DNA of 21,474 bases from a virus. The stretch is taken from the IMG/VR virus record IMGVR_UViG_3300030110_002095, positions 1-21,474 of that record; one strand, given 5' to 3'. Of the stretch, positions 8,664 to 16,401 are shown piece by piece. Numbering within the stretch: position 1 is the first letter of the stretch; each line of letters starts with the position of its first letter. A program made the position numbers and the translations under genes. Under the pieces are notes generated by a model. That model ran no database searches. It was not told the origin of the DNA and worked only from the letters and a program-made list of their open reading frames with translations.

Positions 8664-10105
8664 TACATACCCTCAAATATGTTCATCAATTCTCTCATAT
8701 TTTTTACACCATCTTCTCTTGAAGGTTTGCCACCTTTTATTAATTCAATACCTGATTTATTTTTTTTCATATTGAAAGCTCCAGCGCCTTTAGTTGCAGC
8801 AGCTGTCATTACAAACTCGCCATCACTCAACATCGCTGGTATATCATCCGAAGTTCCCGTACCTGGTCCTATTGATTCTCCGCCTTCTCGTAAATCTAGT
8901 TCAGCTACGCCGCCCGCTGCAAACGCTTGTCTTTGTCCCATATTAGCTATATCTAAAACAGCTGGTTTGGGTGCTAATCCAAACTCTCCTCTAGTTCCGC
9001 CTGTTCCCAAATCAGAGGCCAGCTGATATCTGCCCAAAGCATCCATTGTTACTTGCGGAGTTAAAGACAATCCTCCTTCTCTATCTTTTGCATCATCGTA
9101 TACGGCTTTCGCTAAAAGAGCTGTAGCGCCCAAACCAAATCCACCGCCAGGATAGGCTCCTACGGCTTCGCCTATTTTTCCAGGTATGGACCCTATACCT
9201 TTAAACAAACTTGCTGATCTCGGATCAGTTTGTCCTTTTAAAGTGTCTTCAATACCTTTAATAAAACGAGGAGTTTCTCTACCGAAAAAACTGCCCGCTT
9301 TAGGTTGCTGTATAGTGGAAGAACTCGGGCCTGTCATCATAGTTTGCATGATTTGCCCTTCTGTAAATATATTCTGCCCATCCGTAAAAAGAGGACTACC
9401 TTGAGCATCAAATCCATAAGGCTGAAAGTTAGGCATACCTGCGTTCGGATTAAATCCAGGAGTACCTTGCGGTATACTTGGCATACCCATACCACTAAAT
9501 ATATTTGATAATGGACCGCCTTGCGTTAAGCCACCTAACCCACCAGATAATGCTGTTTTGAGAGAGTCACGTAAAGCACCTCCACCTATTCCTGTGCCTT
9601 CAGCAAATTGTGAGAAATTTTGAAAACCTTCCCCAAATCCACCAGGTAGCATTTTCCCTAAACTGCCAATACCACCAGATATAAATTTACCTGCGCCGCT
9701 CAAGGCTCCAGACAAAGCGCCACCTACTCCTGGTATGCTACCAACTAAACTTGTTATGCCTGTTCCTAATCCACCAGCTAAAGCTCCCAGAGCAGAACCT
9801 ACGCCTGGTACGAGCATCGCGACTGGTGCTACTTTTTTAGCCACCTTCTTAATTGATTTGAAAGCTTTCTTAAAAAAACCAAACTCAGGTAATCCTGTTA
9901 TCGGGTTGATGGACATACCAGATCCAACCGCATACTCGTTCGGATCAAGGCCAGCAGCCCTCATCTCTTGGTTGATACGTGCTTGCGTTGCAGCTGATAT
10001 TACAGGTGGTACGACACGTTCGCCCAAAGCAACGTGCGCTAGAAACTGATCTTCGTCTCTGCCTAAACTTGCTATTCCTGTCCCAGTTCTGTTTATTCTA
10101 TCCAT
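8663..10105 (-). CDS. Virion-associated protein with basic/Gly-rich membrane-active-like region and SDGEFVM motif (480 aa)
   Basis: 480 residues. The N-terminal part contains FLAHVALGERVVPP. Residues about 77-95 are a strongly basic amphipathic stretch (FKSIKKVAKKVAPVAML), followed by a long Gly/Ala/Leu-rich segment to about 210 that resembles membrane-active virion proteins. Near the C-terminus a block FAAGGVAEL then DDIPAMLSDGEFVM followed by a basic tail is seen; I recall this block from tape-measure-like and other virion proteins of marine phages. The start at 10105 has only a weak GAAAG upstream. It is first in the four-gene run and may be a scaffold-like tail or ejection component. The exact role is unknown. 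Confidence 0.6.
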   Translation of the reverse strand: MDRINRTGTGIASLGRDEDQFLAHVALGERVVPPVISAATQARINQEMRAAGLDPNEYAVGSGMSINPITGLPEFGFFKKAFKSIKKVAKKVAPVAMLVPGVGSALGALAGGLGTGITSLVGSIPGVGGALSGALSGAGKFISGGIGSLGKMLPGGFGEGFQNFSQFAEGTGIGGGALRDSLKTALSGGLGGLTQGGPLSNIFSGMGMPSIPQGTPGFNPNAGMPNFQPYGFDAQGSPLFTDGQNIFTEGQIMQTMMTGPSSSTIQQPKAGSFFGRETPRFIKGIEDTLKGQTDPRSASLFKGIGSIPGKIGEAVGAYPGGGFGLGATALLAKAVYDDAKDREGGLSLTPQVTMDALGRYQLASDLGTGGTRGEFGLAPKPAVLDIANMGQRQAFAAGGVAELDLREGGESIGPGTGTSDDIPAMLSDGEFVMTAAATKGAGAFNMKKNKSGIELIKGGKPSREDGVKNMRELMNIFEGM

Positions 10106-10138
10106 TTGCTTTCAATTCTACTGTTTTTAGTTGTTTTG

Positions 10139-10888
10139 TTAAATAAAATTCATTTCTAAATAAGTTTTTTTATCTTCCCAACAAGGACGAGATATTAACC
10201 AAAAGACCAATAAATAACGATCTCCTGACTGTACAGGTAGTCCTCGGTGCATATGTGTAAAGCTTGGAAACATCAAAGCGCTACCTGTAGGAAGTGGTTC
10301 AACGATGCCTCTACCTTGAAATTCTGTACCACCTCCCTCGTATTCCCCTGTATTTAAAGGGACTACTACGCTTATATCTGCGCTGGCGTCGTGATGCCAA
10401 GCTCCTTGTTGTTTGTCTTTTATATTGTAATTGGCTATTTGTACGCCACCATCTGTAACGACCCTACCCCAAAGACCCATGAATATTGGGTTGAATATAT
10501 TGCTGACGACATTCATTAAAGACAAATACAAATCAGGTATATGATCTTGTAAAACTATCTCGGGTATCTGTCTTAGCTTGTCCTCGTCTGTATTAGGCTC
10601 AAAGTTAAAATGTTCTTTTATATTATCTAGTTCGTCTTTGAATATATCGCAAAATGTTTCTGAGAATATAGGTGCTGTATAAACATCTTTAATTGGTTCG
10701 TTTATAACGGAATGTAAGGGTAAGTTGTCTAGGTTTTCTTGACCTTTGGATTTTAAAAAACGAACTATATCTAGTTGAGATTCTTTGACGGCTTGAAAAG
10801 TTTTGTCTTCTATAAACCAATCAGACGGCTGAGTTAGAAGTAAATTTTTTACTTCATACGGTGTATTTGTAGTATCTACAGCCTGCAT
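10139..10888 (-). CDS. 2OG-Fe(II)-dependent oxygenase (prolyl 4-hydroxylase-like)
   Basis: 249 residues. The double-stranded beta-helix core is clear: AWHHDAS gives the HxD metal pair (His165, Asp167), THMHRGLPV gives the distal metal His214, and SGDRYLLVFW supplies Arg224 for 2-oxoglutarate binding. The pattern EGGGTEFQ between them is typical of the P4Hc group. The N-terminal 130 residues are helical and unassigned. Such enzymes hydroxylate proteins or small molecules using O2 and 2-oxoglutarate. Here it sits between a fibre-like gene and virion genes, so a phage structural protein is a possible substrate (inference). It starts one base after the upstream stop (TGATATG). Confidence 0.85.
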   Translation of the reverse strand: MQAVDTTNTPYEVKNLLLTQPSDWFIEDKTFQAVKESQLDIVRFLKSKGQENLDNLPLHSVINEPIKDVYTAPIFSETFCDIFKDELDNIKEHFNFEPNTDEDKLRQIPEIVLQDHIPDLYLSLMNVVSNIFNPIFMGLWGRVVTDGGVQIANYNIKDKQQGAWHHDASADISVVVPLNTGEYEGGGTEFQGRGIVEPLPTGSALMFPSFTHMHRGLPVQSGDRYLLVFWLISRPCWEDKKTYLEMNFI

Positions 10889-10889
10889 A

Positions 10890-11219
10890 TCAAATCTCTA
10901 TACTTGTCGCTCCGTTGTTTCTGACAGTTACAGAACCTAGTTCTGATTGCAGTTCAAAACCCCTTGGATTCTTAGGCGTATGAAGCTGTATCCATTTGTT
11001 TCCCGTATATACTTGCAAGACCCCAATAGATGTATTCCATACTACATCACCTTGGTTAAATTTTAAAGAACCAAGTTGAGCGTCGTTAAATTGAGGAGTG
11101 CTATCTGGGTCAAAAGTTCCTAAGTTAAGCTCTAAGATCCTTGTAAGTCTATTAAAGGTTTCTTTACTTACAGAAGGTTGTAACTCCGTAGGCAGTCTTG
11201 TCTCTAATAATTTGCTCAT
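10890..11219 (-). CDS. Small tail/fibre-associated protein (109 aa)
   Basis: The ATG (11219-11217) overlaps the TGA of the 621-residue gene as ATGA. Residues about 53-80 have the pattern GDVVWNTSIGVLQVYTGNKWIQL. This G-x-x-x-(F/W)N-T-x-x-G-x-L-x-(V/I)Y-x-G-x-x-W motif occurs in phage tail-fibre, collar and adhesin-type proteins as a short beta-hairpin. It is probably a small virion accessory protein associated with the tail hub. No further assignment is possible from sequence alone. Confidence 0.55.
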   Translation of the reverse strand: MSKLLETRLPTELQPSVSKETFNRLTRILELNLGTFDPDSTPQFNDAQLGSLKFNQGDVVWNTSIGVLQVYTGNKWIQLHTPKNPRGFELQSELGSVTVRNNGATSIEI

Positions 11220-13081
11220 CTTCTACCATCGGTTTTTACATCCATTCTTGTATCACCCAAACGCCAACCGATCGAAAGATTACCATTATTAGAGGCATCG
11301 TCATTTGATTCAAACCGTACAACAGCTTGTCTGCCTCTAGCTCTAAGATTTATTTTTTGCGTAGATGAAGATATTTCAGAAGTAGAATCAGTTGTTAGAG
11401 AATCACCTGGAAAGTTTCGTACTTTTGTAACCACGTTTAAGGAGCCAGCGTTAGCATCTTCTATAAATTTAATATCGGGTATAAGTGCAGATATTTGGGT
11501 AAAACGATCTCCATCTCCTATATCAAAATCGCTAGACTCTACAAAAACATTTGTCATCTCACTACCATCGTTGTCAAAACCGATTTCGTGTTGATACAAA
11601 ACACCTCCATCAGTGGCTTGTGGATAAGGCTCAACACCAGCATCTAGCCAGACAGTTCTTACAAGCTGTCCATAGTACCAAACCTGTTGTTGTGTATTGT
11701 AAATGACGTATCTATCTATTTCTGAACTAGATGAAGATGGATAAAACCAACCTACTTCATTGTGTTCGCTATTTGTAAAAGCTTGTATTTTGAAAGCTTG
11801 ATCTTGATTTATGTCACCAAAAACATAGTTGTGTACGCTGCAAGACAATTCTTGCACCGTCCCGTTGTAAAGGTAAAAATTGTTATAACTCATGTAGTAC
11901 ACACCTGTAGAAGAAGTTATAGCAGCTTTTGGTGCAATCAAACCTGATGCTTCGTTTATTAAGTTCAAAGCAAAAGTCAAAGGCGAACCTACAAATTGCA
12001 TAGAGTAAACAGAAGTATCCGTAAATATAACTATTTCTTGTCTTGCCTTGACTGCTCCTACAATAAGTGAGCCTGATGATAATCTCAAAGATCCAGCAGT
12101 ATTAGTTATTAATGGTTCAAACTCCAGTTCATTTTCTTGATCTGAAAATGCTATAAGCATGGGGTCTATTGTTCCGCTTCTACTACTACCTGATATAGGA
12201 TCAGCACCTAAAACTATAAGGTGTCTATCGACTTCAGAGGTTATAACTTGCAAACCAACGGTAGGTACTAAGTTAGCTCCTGACACACTTGATAATTGTA
12301 CCGCTCTTGTACCTACACCATCGTTTTCAACCCACCTGTAAATACCAGACGCTCTTGCGTTTATAATTAAGTTTTCTCCAAAGTTATCGTGTGTCCATAA
12401 TCTAAGTTGGTTATCAGCTGATAAACTTGTAGAAGACCCCCAAGTGCCTGCACCCCAAGTACCTACACCCCAACCTGTAGATTGCACATATACATCTAAT
12501 CCTGTATTAATTTGGTAAACAGCATCAGTTGAAGAACCGCCGTTGCCAGAATCACTGGAGTTAGCAGTCACCGTTGTGCCTGTAGTGTCTTTTGCTGTTA
12601 TTGTATAAGTGTTGTCTCCAGTCACTAAATCAATCTGGTACTCTTGGTTCAAAACAGACGCAATGACATTTCCCCCTAAAGAAACTGCGCTAGAAAAAGT
12701 TACAAAGTCACCGTTTACGGCTCCGTGACTATTATCAGTTACAGTGATAGTAGCAGATCCGTTAGTAGCAGCGAATGTAGCTGCATTTGTTGTTGTTTTA
12801 CGTATGGGAGTTACATCTGAATAGTCTAGACCAGATTTTATGTAATATTTGAGATGTGTTCCAACACCTAAAAATTTATTGCCTCCTAATGAAATCCAAT
12901 TATGTAATGCACGTGCTGTACCTTGATATGTGCTGTCAGTCAACTTTTGCCAACCTCCAAATTTTTCAACCCTACCCTCTCTGAATCTTATTAAATTGCA
13001 ATCAAACCATCCCCCCTCGTTGCTGTATGCTGTACCTTCTCTATATATACCTGGTCTGAATTGTACTTTAGAATATGGCAT
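11216..13081 (-). CDS. P22 gp10-like tail accessory / DNA-stabilisation protein (621 aa)
   Basis: 621 residues, mostly beta. The N-terminus PYSKVQFRPGIYREGTAYS then GGWFDCNLIRFREGRVEKFGGW is characteristic of the phage 'stabilisation protein' group related to P22 gp10, which closes the portal and joins it to the tail needle. The C-terminus (RARGRQAVVRFE, GWRLGDTRMDVKTDGRR) is also typical. Repeating aromatic beta blades (YRWVENDGVG, VYSMQFVG, YLYNGTVQEL, RYVIYNTQQQVWYYG) fit a propeller. Residues about 95-190 appear to hold an inserted Thr/Ser-rich Ig-like domain. A podovirus-type or related short tail is suggested. Its start abuts the endolysin stop with no gap. Confidence 0.75.
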   Translation of the reverse strand: MPYSKVQFRPGIYREGTAYSNEGGWFDCNLIRFREGRVEKFGGWQKLTDSTYQGTARALHNWISLGGNKFLGVGTHLKYYIKSGLDYSDVTPIRKTTTNAATFAATNGSATITVTDNSHGAVNGDFVTFSSAVSLGGNVIASVLNQEYQIDLVTGDNTYTITAKDTTGTTVTANSSDSGNGGSSTDAVYQINTGLDVYVQSTGWGVGTWGAGTWGSSTSLSADNQLRLWTHDNFGENLIINARASGIYRWVENDGVGTRAVQLSSVSGANLVPTVGLQVITSEVDRHLIVLGADPISGSSRSGTIDPMLIAFSDQENELEFEPLITNTAGSLRLSSGSLIVGAVKARQEIVIFTDTSVYSMQFVGSPLTFALNLINEASGLIAPKAAITSSTGVYYMSYNNFYLYNGTVQELSCSVHNYVFGDINQDQAFKIQAFTNSEHNEVGWFYPSSSSSEIDRYVIYNTQQQVWYYGQLVRTVWLDAGVEPYPQATDGGVLYQHEIGFDNDGSEMTNVFVESSDFDIGDGDRFTQISALIPDIKFIEDANAGSLNVVTKVRNFPGDSLTTDSTSEISSSTQKINLRARGRQAVVRFESNDDASNNGNLSIGWRLGDTRMDVKTDGRR

Positions 13082-13525
13082 CTATATTTTCTCCCATTTT
13101 TTTCCTTCAAACATATCGGCTTCAGCTTGTCTTCTTTTTACTAGACCTTTTAAAACTTGTCCGCCAGCTTTGTTCCATCGTACTATTTGATCAGGCACTT
13201 CGTCATATTTACCTTCATTTAAAAATTTAAGTAAAGTAGAAGATTGTAAATTAGTGGGTCCTAAATTAAATACCCAAGAACAAAGCGCGTCAAATTGATT
13301 TTGATTCAAAGGTACATTTATCATTTTGTTTATATACCCCTCATATTCAGGCATCTCTTCTTGTAGTAAATGCTCTGCTTCGTCTTGATTTATTTGGTCG
13401 CCCTCTTTGACACCCTTAATTGTCCCGTATCCAATTGTCCAAACTCCTACGCTATCTTGATATGCTTCCAAACCGCAACCCTCAAAATTTTTGATTAGTT
13501 TTATACCTTCTTGTGATATTTTCAT
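13082..13525 (-). CDS. Endolysin, GH24 (T4/P22-type) lysozyme
   Basis: From the ATG at 13525 the protein is 147 residues, the normal size for this family. It begins MKISQEGIKLIKNFEG. The catalytic triad E-8aa-D-5aa-T is intact: Glu15, Asp24 and Thr30 in this numbering (NFEG, YQDSVG, WTIGYGT). LCSWVFNLG and the C-terminal KGLVKRRQAEADMF match the family. It cleaves murein glycosidic bonds at lysis. The frame is open upstream to an ATG at 13666, but those 47 extra residues lie entirely inside the nuclease gene and are not conserved lysozyme sequence. The ATG at 13525 is one base after the nuclease stop (TGAAATG) with a GGGGCGA upstream. No signal-anchor is seen, so release should need a holin. 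Confidence 0.92.
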   Translation of the reverse strand: MKISQEGIKLIKNFEGCGLEAYQDSVGVWTIGYGTIKGVKEGDQINQDEAEHLLQEEMPEYEGYINKMINVPLNQNQFDALCSWVFNLGPTNLQSSTLLKFLNEGKYDEVPDQIVRWNKAGGQVLKGLVKRRQAEADMFEGKKWEKI

Positions 13526-13526
13526 T

Positions 13527-13922
13527 TCATTCGCCCCAAGTCCCATCTTTTTTAACATGTCCTGTCTTTGTTCCGCCCCAGTATTCAACAGCGTGTCCTT
13601 CCTTGATAAGCTTTTGACAAACATCTTCACCATCTGCCGTATAAGGTACGCCCAAAATTCTGCCATATTTACCTTTACCTAAAGATTTAATCCTAAATGT
13701 GCCTTCGCATAATTCTTTCAATCTTTCTTTAGCTTTTAAACCTAAAGCCTTTTCTTCTAAATTTCTTGTTCTAGATTCTGGTGTGTCAATACCAGCGAGC
13801 CTAACTCTTTGTTTATGCAGTTTTACATCAAAACCAAGGTCTAAGATACAATCAAATGTGTCACCATCTACTATACGATCGAGTGTAGCTCTATAAACAA
13901 ATTCATCTGGGGTCCTACTCAT
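13527..13922 (-). CDS. Staphylococcal-nuclease-like (thermonuclease) protein
   Basis: 131 residues. VDGDTF (Asp19, Asp21), RVRLAGIDTPES (Arg41, Asp46, Glu49) and GKYGRILG (Arg88) match the metal and catalytic residues of the SNase fold, so it should be an active Ca-dependent sugar-nonspecific nuclease. No signal peptide is visible, so it would act in the cytoplasm unless released at lysis. It lies between the o-spanin and the endolysin. The start overlaps the lipoprotein stop by 8 bases. Phage SNase-like proteins may help degrade host DNA or scavenge nucleotides; which applies here is not shown. Confidence 0.88.
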   Translation of the reverse strand: MSRTPDEFVYRATLDRIVDGDTFDCILDLGFDVKLHKQRVRLAGIDTPESRTRNLEEKALGLKAKERLKELCEGTFRIKSLGKGKYGRILGVPYTADGEDVCQKLIKEGHAVEYWGGTKTGHVKKDGTWGE

Positions 13923-14283
13923 CTTCAGTTTCCTGTGGTTTATCTAACTCTCTATAATATTTAATGATAGCCAGTATATCTTTTGTGTACCTAGTTATTT
14001 CTGCCATGTCCATTGATAGATTCTCATACTCCCTAGCTGATAAGGAGTAGAAAGCTCTTGGTGGTGCGTTCCCTGCTGACAAACTATCTAAATACTCTTG
14101 CATAGTAGTTGGCGTTAAAACCTCCCAATCTACATTTGTAAGACTCATAGGGTAAGGCAAAGGCGGATGATATATAGGTGATCTTTCGGCTATAGTTTTA
14201 ACTTGAACAGGTTTGACGGCCTGTTGAAAAGTAGAACAACTAGCCAACAAAATTATAAAACTAATTAGTGCTAGATTTCTCAT
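13915..14283 (-). CDS. Outer-membrane lipoprotein, probable o-spanin (Rz1-like)
   Basis: 122 residues with a lipoprotein signal: RNLALISFIILLASC, with the modified cysteine at residue 16. A Pro-rich stretch follows (SPIYHPPLPYP), then SLTNVDWEVLTP, and a helical C-terminus with EYENLSMDMAEITRY and IIKYYRE. I recall this C-terminal pattern from phage genes next to endolysins. Together with the coiled-coil membrane protein just upstream it would form a two-component spanin that fuses inner and outer membrane after murein is cut. Its start overlaps the i-spanin gene by 23 bases, recalling the nested Rz/Rz1 arrangement. Confidence 0.75.
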   Translation of the reverse strand: MRNLALISFIILLASCSTFQQAVKPVQVKTIAERSPIYHPPLPYPMSLTNVDWEVLTPTTMQEYLDSLSAGNAPPRAFYSLSAREYENLSMDMAEITRYTKDILAIIKYYRELDKPQETEDE

Positions 14284-14665
14284 TTGATTTTTCTGGGTTA
14301 CTCAATCTCTCTAATTCAGCCATAACTCTTGCTGAACCTCTATTTATTCTTCTTTGCATGTCTTCTGGATTAGCTAGAGCAGATTCATCTAAATCTAAGT
14401 TTGCAAATGTTTTCCGTAGTTTGTTTACATTTTCCATAGCTTTTTTATTCTCTGCTGCAAGTGTATTCATTTGTTGTTGTTGTTGCTTTGCTTGTTCTAG
14501 ATGCTTTTCTATTGCATCGTTTTGTTTTTGTATCTCTGTTTCTAAGATTAATTGATTTCCTTTGAGGGTGCTTATCTGATCTGCTTGATAATCTATGTAC
14601 CAAGCTGATCCAGCAATTGATACTACTAACAGTCCGCTTAATATTATTGATAGTTTTAATCCCAT
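14261..14665 (-). CDS. Inner-membrane coiled-coil protein, probable i-spanin (Rz-like)
   Basis: 134 residues. An N-terminal membrane anchor (about residues 5-25, SIILSGLLVVSIAGSAWYI) is followed by a long periplasmic coiled coil rich in Gln, Lys and Glu (QISTLKGNQLILETEIQKQ, then a Gln run and AENKKAMENVNKLR) and a charged tail with NRGSARVMAELERL. This is the standard Rz organisation. The gene overlaps the cyclase stop by 10 bases and the lipoprotein start by 23. It is predicted to pair with the lipoprotein at the outer membrane. Confidence 0.8.
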   Translation of the reverse strand: MGLKLSIILSGLLVVSIAGSAWYIDYQADQISTLKGNQLILETEIQKQNDAIEKHLEQAKQQQQQMNTLAAENKKAMENVNKLRKTFANLDLDESALANPEDMQRRINRGSARVMAELERLSNPEKSNEKSSTN

Positions 14666-16401
14666 GTATATATATTTAAAGGTTTACTTATACCTTTTAC
14701 CTCTATTGGTTTTAATGATTTTAGCTTAAATCCACAATTTTTTGCAGTCTCCTCTGCAATTATTAAATCTACGCCTACTGTTTTGCAACTTGATTCACAC
14801 CTAGCAGCTATATTTACAGCAGAACCAATAGCTGTGTAATCAAATCTAGTGGACGACCCACAGTTACCTATCACAGCTTCACCAGTGTTTACTCCCACTC
14901 CTATTTCAACACCAATATCTGCGAGTTTAAATTGATCTTGTATTTCTTTAGCACATAATACAGCTGCTTCTTCGTGATTTTCCAAGTCTAAAGGAGCGTT
15001 AAATATGGCAAACATGGCGTCCCCTATGTACTTGTCTATCATACCGTCATACCTTTTTACTGTTTCAGATTGTATAGTTAAAGCCTCATTCATAATTTTA
15101 ATTACGCTTTCAGGGTCCATAGTTTCGCTCATAGCTGTAAAACCTCGCACGTCTGTGAATAAAAATGTGCATCTTTTCTTTTCACCACCCAACTTTAGTA
15201 GACTAGGATCAGATTGTAGAGCCTTTACTTGTCTAGGATCTAAGTAATGCTCAAATTGTTTTTTAATTTGCTGTCGTAGTTTGTATTGTTCTCTAAAACG
15301 CAAATAGAAAGCTACTGTGGCTGTAATAAATTGTGACACCAAAGCCCAAGTTACATCTATCAAGATACCATTTTGTATGGTATTTACTCCGTAAAAGGCT
15401 GTGGATGCAAACACTACAGCAAAAAATAATACGCCCCATGTGATACCAAAAACATTCAATACAAGCCAAACAAAAACTAAAGAGAACAAAAATATTAATA
15501 ACTCTAGAGCCAATGCGTAGTCAGGTATGTACGGACTATCTTGTATAAGTATAGATTCAGCAAGCGCTGCTTGTATTTTATGTGGTTCTAACAGACCTAC
15601 TGGTGTAGCAAGCTGCGGCATAATACCTTTTGCAGTAAACCCAACGAATACAAATTTATTTTCTACATCCATCTCTGCTAAAGATGTTTCACGTGGAACA
15701 ACCCAAGAAATCCATTTACGACCTAGACTATCAGTTTTTACTGGAGGTAATCCTTTTACTCTGACTTCTTCAACACCATTATCATTAGTTTTTATAACGT
15801 AGGTATCTGCTCCAGCTAAAACTTTGAGAACTTCTGTACCGTATGAAGATACCCAACCATTAGGAGTACGCATCAGTAAGGGCAGCCTACGTATTAAATT
15901 ATCAGCATCCGTACGAGCAACTGCTATACCTTGACTGGCGTTATGTTTCAAAACATCTATATTTTGTATAACACCTGTTGCCATCATGCCACCAGTATTT
16001 TCAGGACCTAAAATCACAGTGCCAGATGTAGGCGGATACTCACCTTTACCTTCAAACATAGCTAAAACACTTGGAGAAAATTTTAAAGCTTCAGTAAACT
16101 CAAAGTCACCACCAAACCTATCTGGTTGTGGAAAAGCCATGACCCAACCTACGCCCATAGCGCCTTGTCTTAATAAATTGATGTGTATTTGAGCTAATGT
16201 TTGTCTAGATAAAGGATAACCACCTTCGTTAGCTATATCTTCTTCTGTTATATTTAAAACTACAAAATTGCCTGATTCTTCCTTTTCTTGTATAAAACTA
16301 TCAAATGTTTTTAATTTTAATATCTCATAAGCAATTGGTTGAAAATAATAAACAGATCCAAGTGCCATAAATAAAATTAAAAATATAATAGTTTTTTTCA
16401 T
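14656..16401 (-). CDS. CHASE2-domain class III adenylate cyclase
   Basis: 581 residues. TM1 is at about 4-20; an extracytoplasmic CHASE2 sensor spans about 25-290 (FVFVGFTAKGI and a PHKIQAALAESIL helix are typical); three TM helices lie at about 298-317, 320-337 and 345-367; a short linker (KQFEHYLDPRQV) precedes the cyclase homology domain at about 408-581. Catalytic residues are all present: metal Asp417 (LFTDVRGF) and Asp461 (IGDAMF), adenine-selecting Lys457 and Asp521 (DKYIGD, FDYTAIG), and transition-state Asn530 and Arg534 (VNIAAR). It should therefore make cAMP from ATP at the inner membrane, most likely as a homodimer, in response to a periplasmic signal. Its ATG overlaps the FecR gene stop (ATGA). 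CHASE2 cyclases beside FecR-domain genes are a familiar bacterial pairing. A cyclase of this type on a phage is unusual. Confidence 0.93.
   Translation of the reverse strand: MKKTIIFLILFMALGSVYYFQPIAYEILKLKTFDSFIQEKEESGNFVVLNITEEDIANEGGYPLSRQTLAQIHINLLRQGAMGVGWVMAFPQPDRFGGDFEFTEALKFSPSVLAMFEGKGEYPPTSGTVILGPENTGGMMATGVIQNIDVLKHNASQGIAVARTDADNLIRRLPLLMRTPNGWVSSYGTEVLKVLAGADTYVIKTNDNGVEEVRVKGLPPVKTDSLGRKWISWVVPRETSLAEMDVENKFVFVGFTAKGIMPQLATPVGLLEPHKIQAALAESILIQDSPYIPDYALALELLIFLFSLVFVWLVLNVFGITWGVLFFAVVFASTAFYGVNTIQNGILIDVTWALVSQFITATVAFYLRFREQYKLRQQIKKQFEHYLDPRQVKALQSDPSLLKLGGEKKRCTFLFTDVRGFTAMSETMDPESVIKIMNEALTIQSETVKRYDGMIDKYIGDAMFAIFNAPLDLENHEEAAVLCAKEIQDQFKLADIGVEIGVGVNTGEAVIGNCGSSTRFDYTAIGSAVNIAARCESSCKTVGVDLIIAEETAKNCGFKLKSLKPIEVKGISKPLNIYTWD

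Noticed and set aside
8679-10049. Plus-strand open frames of 67-115 codons opposite the 480-residue gene
   Set aside because: They mirror a Gly/Ala/Pro-rich minus-strand gene, which suppresses stops on the opposite strand; they have low-complexity sequence and no ribosome sites, and lie inside coupled minus-strand genes.
13526-13666. 47-residue N-terminal extension of the endolysin (ATG at 13666)
   Set aside because: It lies wholly inside the SNase gene in another frame, is not lysozyme-like, and the ATG at 13525 gives a family-standard 147-residue enzyme one base after the nuclease stop.
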